Shown: positions 22,117 through 26,081 of the stretch, in pieces
Numbering within the stretch: the first letter of the stretch is position 1
How the letters are laid out: the number at the start of each line of letters is the position of its first letter
Assembly (NCBI GenBank): GCA_946404295.1
Contig: CAMJDE010000001.1
Span: 1-26,081 of the forward strand
DNA from: an uncultured Clostridia bacterium
GTDB lineage: Bacteria; Bacillota; Clostridia; Oscillospirales; CAG-272
Length of the DNA stretch: 26,081 nt
Direction: 5' to 3'
Notes under the pieces: generated by a model
What the model saw: only the letters and a program-made list of their open reading frames with translations
Database searches by the model: none
Told to the model about the DNA's origin: nothing
Made by a program: the position numbers and the translations under genes

Positions 22117-22325
22117 CAGACCGAGAGAAACGCGGCAGGATTCGTCGTTTTCGGACTCGTCGGCGTACAGGCGTACGACAGAGGGCGAAAGCGGCGAAAG
22201 GCAAGGCGGGACGGGCAAAATTGCCCGTCCCGCCCGTATTTTTGTACGCCGTCTTTTTCTTTTCGCGTTTGCTCGTCGATTCTTGCGCTTTTGTATGCCG
22301 GTCGTGCAGGTTTGTCGACGGAGTG
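22117..22325 (+). repeat. 3'-associated structured repeat, copy 2 (209 bp)
   Basis: In sense it starts five bases after the aldolase stop with CAGACCGAGAG, carries the 14-bp GC-rich hairpin (22205-22218 with 22221-22234) followed by TATTTTTG, and ends with GTCGACGGAGTG. Its far-end inverted repeat has decayed relative to copy 1. In the hairpin one G-C pair of copy 1 is replaced by A-T, keeping the pairing. Confidence 0.8.
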
Positions 22326-22326
22326 A

Positions 22327-22360
22327 GAAGCGCCAACCCGTGCGGGTCGGCGCTTCTTTT
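22327..22360 (+). terminator. Terminator of the CYTH-polymerase-aldolase operon
   Basis: GAAGCGCC (22327-22334) pairs with GGCGCTTC (22349-22356), an inner CCCG/CGGG extends the stem, and TTTT follows. It stands directly behind repeat copy 2, between convergent genes. Confidence 0.8.
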
Positions 22361-22372
22361 GTTTGGTTTCTT

Positions 22373-23173
22373 TCAGTCGTTCGCTCCGGGCAGCCGGGCG
22401 ATCGAAAGTTCGGTTCCCGCCTCTTTGATCGCGCGGACGATCGCCTCGGGGATCGGGATCGACGCGTCGGTCACGAGACGGTCGACGCTGCTGAATTCGG
22501 AATAAAGGAAGAAACTGTTCTTGCCGAACTTGTCGCTCTCGGCAAGGACGATGCGGGTCTCGGAGTGCGAGAAGAGACGCGAGGTGAACTCCGCCTCAAG
22601 GTTGTTCCAGAGGAACACGCCCTTCTCCGAAACGGCGGTCGCGCCCGAAAACGCTTTGTTGAAATAGAGCCGGTCGAGCATCGGCGTACAGTCGCCCTGG
22701 ATCACGCATCCGTTCCGCGCGTTGAGCGTCCCGCCGAGCATAATGATCGTGCCGGTGAAGTCGCCGCGTTTGATCTTGCGATGCAGAACCATCGCGATCT
22801 CGGGGGAGCAGGTCGTGATCACCAGATCTTTTTTCCCGAAGATCGCCTCGGCGAACGCCTCGGTCGTCGAGCCCTCGTCGATCACGATCGCGTCGCCGTC
22901 CGAGAGCAGACTTGCCGCAAGCGCGCCGATCGCCCGCTTCTCGTTCGGAAAGCAGAGTTTGCGTTCCTCGAGATCGAATTCGTGCCGTACGGGCGGGAGC
23001 AGGACGACGCCGCCGTGGACGCGGCGGATCGGTTCCTTCTGCGAGAGAAGCGAGAGATCGCGGCGGACCGTTTCGGTCGTCACGTCGAAGGTTTGCGCAA
23101 GATCGGCGATCGTCGCCCGTCCGTCGCGGCGGACGATCTCGAGCATCGCGTTTTGTCTTTCCTTTGCCAGCAT
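22373..23173 (-). CDS. DeoR/GlpR-family transcriptional repressor
   Basis: This 266-residue regulator has the DeoR winged helix-turn-helix at residues 1-57 (RQNAMLEIVRRDGRATIADL, TETVRRDLSLL, RVHGG) and a sugar-phosphate-sensing domain (about 75-240) with DEGSTTEAFAEAI and the TGTIIMLGGTLN motif. Family members are released from DNA by phosphorylated sugars. AGGAG precedes the ATG, and a perfect promoter lies upstream. It is divergent from an OPA-type transporter across 382 bp, which suggests it controls uptake of a phosphorylated or organic-acid compound. The aldolase gene, convergent on its other side, may or may not belong to the same pathway. Confidence 0.9.
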   Translation of the reverse strand: MLAKERQNAMLEIVRRDGRATIADLAQTFDVTTETVRRDLSLLSQKEPIRRVHGGVVLLPPVRHEFDLEERKLCFPNEKRAIGALAASLLSDGDAIVIDEGSTTEAFAEAIFGKKDLVITTCSPEIAMVLHRKIKRGDFTGTIIMLGGTLNARNGCVIQGDCTPMLDRLYFNKAFSGATAVSEKGVFLWNNLEAEFTSRLFSHSETRIVLAESDKFGKNSFFLYSEFSSVDRLVTDASIPIPEAIVRAIKEAGTELSIARLPGAND

Positions 23174-23202
23174 TGGCTTTCTCCTGTCTTTTTATTGTTT
23201 TC

Positions 23203-23231
23203 ATTATAGCAATTTTATGTTGATTTGTCAA
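23203..23231 (-). promoter_or_regulatory. Perfect consensus promoter of the DeoR gene
   Basis: Minus strand: TTGACA (23231-23226), 17 bases, TATAAT (23208-23203). Confidence 0.88.
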
Positions 23232-23422
23232 TATCGCTTTTGGTTTTTCGGACTGTTTCCGAGAGGATCGAAAAAAAAGCCAACCGGAACCCCAAAACCC
23301 GAAAAGAGCCGCGACGAGGCGGCGAAACGGCGCCCTCGGACGGGAAAGCCACAAGAAACCAAATCGCGGGGGGCGATTCTCTTTCCGCCCGACCGTTTTC
23401 CGCCCCGCACGTCGCGGGGGCG

Positions 23423-23432
23423 GTTTGCAAAC
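23423..23432. promoter_or_regulatory. Short palindrome upstream of the transporter promoter, possible operator
   Basis: GTTTGCAAAC is a perfect 10-bp palindrome 36 bases before the -35 box of the transporter promoter. It could be a half of a DeoR site but is short enough to occur by chance. Apart from the two promoters, nothing else is seen between 23232 and 23468. Confidence 0.25.
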
Positions 23433-23468
23433 GTCTTTCAAAAAAATCGAAAAAGGTCTTCAAACCTG

Positions 23469-23497
23469 TTGCAAAACGTGCGCGGAAATGGTATAAT
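23469..23497 (+). promoter_or_regulatory. Promoter of the MFS transporter gene
   Basis: TTGCAA (23469-23474), 17 bases, TATAAT (23492-23497); the start codon is 58 bases downstream. Confidence 0.75.
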
Positions 23498-23555
23498 GAT
23501 AATCTAATATTTTCGGGACGTTAGGATAAACCGATTAGAATGTGAGGAAACGTGC

Positions 23556-24854
23556 GTGAACGGCACGCAAACGACCGGAAACGACTCGAAGCCGAAGATG
23601 GCGCGCACCGACTTGCGGATGACGGTCCTCTGCTCGGTGATTTATCTTGTTGAATATTTCGGACGCTACGATCTCGCCGCCGCGAAGATCGAGATGCTCG
23701 GCGCTTTCGGCGCGGACGCGAAGGCAATGCTGGGGCTGGCGCTTACCCTGATGGCGATCTCCTACGGAGTGGGACAGATCGTGATGGGGGTCGTCGGCGA
23801 CCGCGTGCCGCCGCGCTTCGTCGTCTTCGCCGGGCTTCTCGGCGCGGGGGCGTGCAACCTTGTCGTCGGGTTCGCGACGTCTTTGCCGCTCGTCTGCGTC
23901 GCGTGGTTTCTGAACGGCATCTGCAAAGCGATGATATGGCCGTCGCTCGTCCGGCAGATGACCTGCGATATGACCGAAAACGGGTTCCAGACCGGGATCC
24001 TCTGGGTCTCGATCGCGAGCAACTTCGGGGTCGTGCTGGTCTATCTCGCCATCGTCCCGGTCAGCATCCTGCTCTTCTCCTGGCGGCTCGCTTTCTGGTT
24101 CTCCGGCGCGGCGGAAATCGTCGCGGGCGCTTTTTGGGTCCTCTCGGTGCGGACGATCCCCTCGGTGGGGCTTCTGACCCGGGCGCTCCGCAGCGACGAA
24201 AAGTCCGATCCCGCGGACGGGATCGAAGAACCGACCGCAAAGAAAAAGAAAAATCGGGTCCTGCCGATCCTCTTTGCGGCGGGGATCCCCGTCCTCTATT
24301 TCGTCGTGATCTGTCACGGGCTGCTCCGCGACGGCGTGACGAGTTGGATGCCCGAACTGCTGCAGGATACGTACAGGCTCGACAGCGTCGCCGCGATCAT
24401 GAGTTCGGCGATCCTCCCGGTCTTCTCGACCGTCTGCGTCGTGATCGCCGGAATGGTCTTTATGAAACTGAAAAACGAATTGACCTCGGCGGCGATCTTC
24501 TTCGGGATCGTGGTCGTGTCGCTCGGCTGCCTGACTTTCACGATCGGGCACTCCGCCATTCTGACGATCGTTCTGCTTGCCCTTGCGACCAGCGGGATCC
24601 AGGGGGTCAACCACATTTTGACGACCCGCGTGCCGCACCGCTTCGCCTACGCCGGGATCGTCTCGACCGTCGCGGGACTGCTCAACTCGGCGACCTACGT
24701 CGGCGCCGCGATCTCGGGCTACGGGATCGCGCTCTACAGCGAGGCGAACGGCTGGCACGGAACGGTGATCGCCTGGCTGATCGTCGCCGCCGTCGGAACC
24801 GTTGCGCTCGTCCTCTGCTTCGCGCGCTGGAAACGCTTTATCAAGGAACACTGA
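23556..24854 (+). CDS. MFS transporter, organophosphate:phosphate antiporter type
   Basis: This 432-residue membrane protein has 12 predicted helices in two six-helix halves joined by a charged loop (about 210-232, with AKKKKNR). The first half carries IYLVEYFGRYDLAAAKIEML, the cytoplasmic loop GDRVPPR of the MFS signature, and NGICKAMIWPSLVRQM, which resembles the GlpT/UhpT (OPA) family. It would exchange a phosphorylated or organic compound for phosphate across the cytoplasmic membrane. It starts with GTG at 23556, after GAGGAAA. The divergent DeoR repressor is its likely regulator. Confidence 0.85.
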   Translation: MNGTQTTGNDSKPKMARTDLRMTVLCSVIYLVEYFGRYDLAAAKIEMLGAFGADAKAMLGLALTLMAISYGVGQIVMGVVGDRVPPRFVVFAGLLGAGACNLVVGFATSLPLVCVAWFLNGICKAMIWPSLVRQMTCDMTENGFQTGILWVSIASNFGVVLVYLAIVPVSILLFSWRLAFWFSGAAEIVAGAFWVLSVRTIPSVGLLTRALRSDEKSDPADGIEEPTAKKKKNRVLPILFAAGIPVLYFVVICHGLLRDGVTSWMPELLQDTYRLDSVAAIMSSAILPVFSTVCVVIAGMVFMKLKNELTSAAIFFGIVVVSLGCLTFTIGHSAILTIVLLALATSGIQGVNHILTTRVPHRFAYAGIVSTVAGLLNSATYVGAAISGYGIALYSEANGWHGTVIAWLIVAAVGTVALVLCFARWKRFIKEH

Positions 24855-24861
24855 AAAAATC

Positions 24862-24884
24862 AAGCGCCCCCGGCGGGGGCGCTT
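24862..24884. terminator. Terminator between transporter and second PAP2 gene
   Basis: AAGCGCCCCC (24862-24871) pairs with GGGGGCGCTT (24875-24884) around a GGC loop. The T-run is on the minus-strand side (GATTTTTTC), so it ends transcripts coming through repeat copy 3; it can also stop the transporter transcript. Confidence 0.8.
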
Positions 24885-25038
24885 CAGATCGACGACATAC
24901 TCGCAGTTCAAAAAGAAATGGGCGGGACGGGCATGATTGCCCGTCCCGCCTTACCTTTCGCCGCTTTCGCCCTCTGTCGTACGCACGTACGCCGACGAGT
25001 ACGAAAACGACGAATCCGGCGGCGTTTCTCTCGGTCTG
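24885..25038 (-). repeat. 3'-associated structured repeat, copy 3 (154 bp, internal deletion)
   Basis: In sense it begins 14 bases after the second PAP2 stop with CAGACCGAGAG, keeps the GC-rich hairpin (24921-24933 with 24938-24950), then lacks about 60 bp of the other copies and ends with a degenerate terminal motif CAGATCG at 24885 next to a terminator. The hairpin carries the same A-T pair as copy 2. Confidence 0.8.
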
Positions 25039-25052
25039 TTTCGTTTGCGGGA

Positions 25053-25778
25053 TTATTCCGCGGCGGGGACGTCGGTCTCTTCCTTCTCGTCGTCGGTTCC
25101 GACCGGGACGAGGTCGGAGAAGAAGGAGAAGAGATAGAGGAGCGCGACCGAGAGCAGGGCGCCGCCGACGATATCGGTCAGCCAATGCACCCCCGAAACG
25201 AAGCGCGCGACGGCGGTGAAGACCGCGAGGGCGTAGAAGGGGAGCGAGAAGAGAACGCGGTTGACGCCGGGGGCGAAGCGGCGATGGAGCATCCGCGCGG
25301 CGGAGACGAAGACGACGATCGAGAGGACGGTGTGCGTCGAGGGAAAACTCGCCTCGGGCGTCGTGCCGTCCAGCAGGATGGGGCGGTAGTTCACGACCAC
25401 GATCTCAAAGAAAACGTAGAACAGGATCACGGCAAGGTACAGCCCGCCGAGGACGAGAAAGTCGATCCCGGTTTTGCGAAGATCGAAGCGAGAAAGGAAG
25501 AACCGCACGACCGCCCACACGGCGAACGCCGCCGCGGCGAGGATCGCGAAATAGCCGATATACTGGGTCAGGTCGTAGAATCGCAGATGCACGCCCACGG
25601 CGTCGCGGGCGGCGAAATTGAGCGACGAGAGCCCGATCTCCTTGCCCGCGTTCTCGTCGACGGCGACGTCGACGGTTTTGAGTAGCACGATCAGGAGAAG
25701 GAACGCGAGAAAAAACGCCCCTCCGACGATCGGTTTCCAATACTTTTTGAAGAACGATTGTTCGTTTTTTTCAGTCAT
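25053..25778 (-). CDS. PAP2-superfamily membrane protein
   Basis: This 241-residue protein has about six membrane helices. The PAP2 site is partly recognisable: NYRPILLDG in place of the full KxxxxxxRP motif, FPSTHT for PSGH, and SGVHWLTDIVGG for the third motif with its His and Asp. The first-motif Lys is not evident, so the substrate may differ from that of the other PAP2 protein. A short acidic tail (DDEKEETDVPAAE) follows the last helix. The start at 25778 follows GGAGGA and lies downstream of the promoter; an in-frame ATG 22 codons earlier lies at the promoter and is rejected. It probably acts on a lipid phosphate. Confidence 0.82.
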   Translation of the reverse strand: MTEKNEQSFFKKYWKPIVGGAFFLAFLLLIVLLKTVDVAVDENAGKEIGLSSLNFAARDAVGVHLRFYDLTQYIGYFAILAAAAFAVWAVVRFFLSRFDLRKTGIDFLVLGGLYLAVILFYVFFEIVVVNYRPILLDGTTPEASFPSTHTVLSIVVFVSAARMLHRRFAPGVNRVLFSLPFYALAVFTAVARFVSGVHWLTDIVGGALLSVALLYLFSFFSDLVPVGTDDEKEETDVPAAE

Positions 25779-25815
25779 CGTTTTTTCCTCCGCCGACGGT
25801 TCTGCCGGCACCCAT

Positions 25816-25844
25816 ATTATACTCCCGAACGCGAAAAAAGTCAA
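25816..25844 (-). promoter_or_regulatory. Promoter of the second PAP2 gene
   Basis: Minus strand: TTGACT (25844-25839), 17 bases, TATAAT (25821-25816). Confidence 0.8.
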
Positions 25845-25861
25845 TCCCGGCGGACGATCGC

Positions 25862-25889
25862 TTTACAAACGCGGGATTTGTGCTATAAT
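25862..25889 (+). promoter_or_regulatory. Promoter of the last, partial gene
   Basis: TTTACA (25862-25867), 16 bases, TATAAT (25884-25889), divergent from the PAP2 promoter. Confidence 0.75.
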
Positions 25890-25927
25890 AGAGCAGAAAC
25901 CGACTTTATTTGAGAGGGGGGCGCGCT

Positions 25928-26081
25928 TTGCATTTCGGCTTTTCCTATATCGGTCTGATCTGGCTGCTTCTGCTTTTCGTCCCGAATTTTCTCTGGACGA
26001 AGAGGAAGCCCGCGGAGTATGACCGCTTCGCGGGGAACGAAAACCGCGTTCTGCTCGTCTTGGAGCGGGCGGGTGAGGTGA
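25928..26081 (+). CDS. Unknown membrane protein, N-terminal part
   Basis: The frame is open to the window edge, giving 51 residues: MHFGFSYIGLIWLLLLFVPN, then FLWTKRKPAEYDRFAGNENR and VLLVLERAGEV. It starts with TTG at 25928, after GAGAGGGGGG. A first membrane helix (about 6-23) followed by the WTKRKP...NEN...LLxLERxGEV pattern is familiar from uncharacterised clostridial membrane proteins, but I cannot give it a function. The rest lies outside the window. Confidence 0.65.
   Translation, partial: MHFGFSYIGLIWLLLLFVPNFLWTKRKPAEYDRFAGNENRVLLVLERAGEV

Noticed and set aside
16566..22336. Very long opposite-strand open frames (about 850-880 codons) across the nfn and polymerase regions
   Set aside because: They are shadows caused by high GC; the translations are low-complexity Arg/Asp/Gly-rich strings, while the opposite frames encode recognisable enzymes.
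14691..25038. The repeat as a transposase-mobilised MITE or insertion sequence remnant
   Set aside because: Inverted ends are only about seven bases, no target-site duplication could be seen, and no transposase is present. Not excluded, but unsupported.

Overview
The window looks like part of the chromosome of a strictly anaerobic, GC-rich member of the Bacillota (class Clostridia), probably an uncultured gut lineage. The reasons are strong AAGGAG-type ribosome binding sites, textbook TTGACA/TATAAT promoters, an electron-bifurcating NfnAB pair, a diiron flavoprotein fused to rubredoxin, and clostridial gene sets such as PlsY and TsaE/TsaB. No tRNA, rRNA, CRISPR array, transposase or phage gene was found. 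The first 1.2 kb is visibly more AT-rich than the rest.

Layout. 1-408: an AT-rich gap with a perfect promoter followed about 90 bp later by a terminator, a possible small RNA. 409-3650 (+): an XRE regulator, an APC-type permease and a double-GNAT protein, closed by a two-way terminator at 3664-3691. 3709-8530 (-): the most unusual part. It holds a membrane-anchored putative anti-sigma factor, an ECF sigma factor cut by one in-frame UGA, a serpin lipoprotein, an unknown exported protein and a second serpin lipoprotein. Three of these transcription units start with the same 32-bp ECF-type promoter block, so the regulon can be read directly from the sequence. 8587-10377 (-): a four-domain flavodiiron protein with its own promoter. 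10455-10680: a cluster of GTGAAGTG-linked palindromes and a 43-bp tandem duplication.

10861-14547 (-): plsY, a methyltransferase, tsaE, tsaB and rpiB read as one operon from the promoter at 14595-14623. 14950-18917 (-): nfnA, nfnB, a PAP2 phosphatase and an SGNH hydrolase from the promoter at 18967-18996. 19148-22111 (+): a CYTH protein, an O-antigen ligase-like polymerase and a KDPG aldolase with a C-terminal extension. 22373-24854: a divergent DeoR repressor and OPA-type MFS transporter. 25053-25778 (-): a second PAP2 protein. 25928-end (+): the start of an unknown membrane protein.

The two leads for something new are (i) the ECF sigma / anti-sigma / serpin regulon, apparently an envelope response that deploys surface protease inhibitors, whose sigma gene carries an internal UGA in this sequence; and (ii) a 154-215 bp structured element present three times (14691-14905, 22117-22325, 24885-25038), each time just after the stop codon of a gene and ahead of that gene's terminator, with a covarying base pair in its main hairpin.
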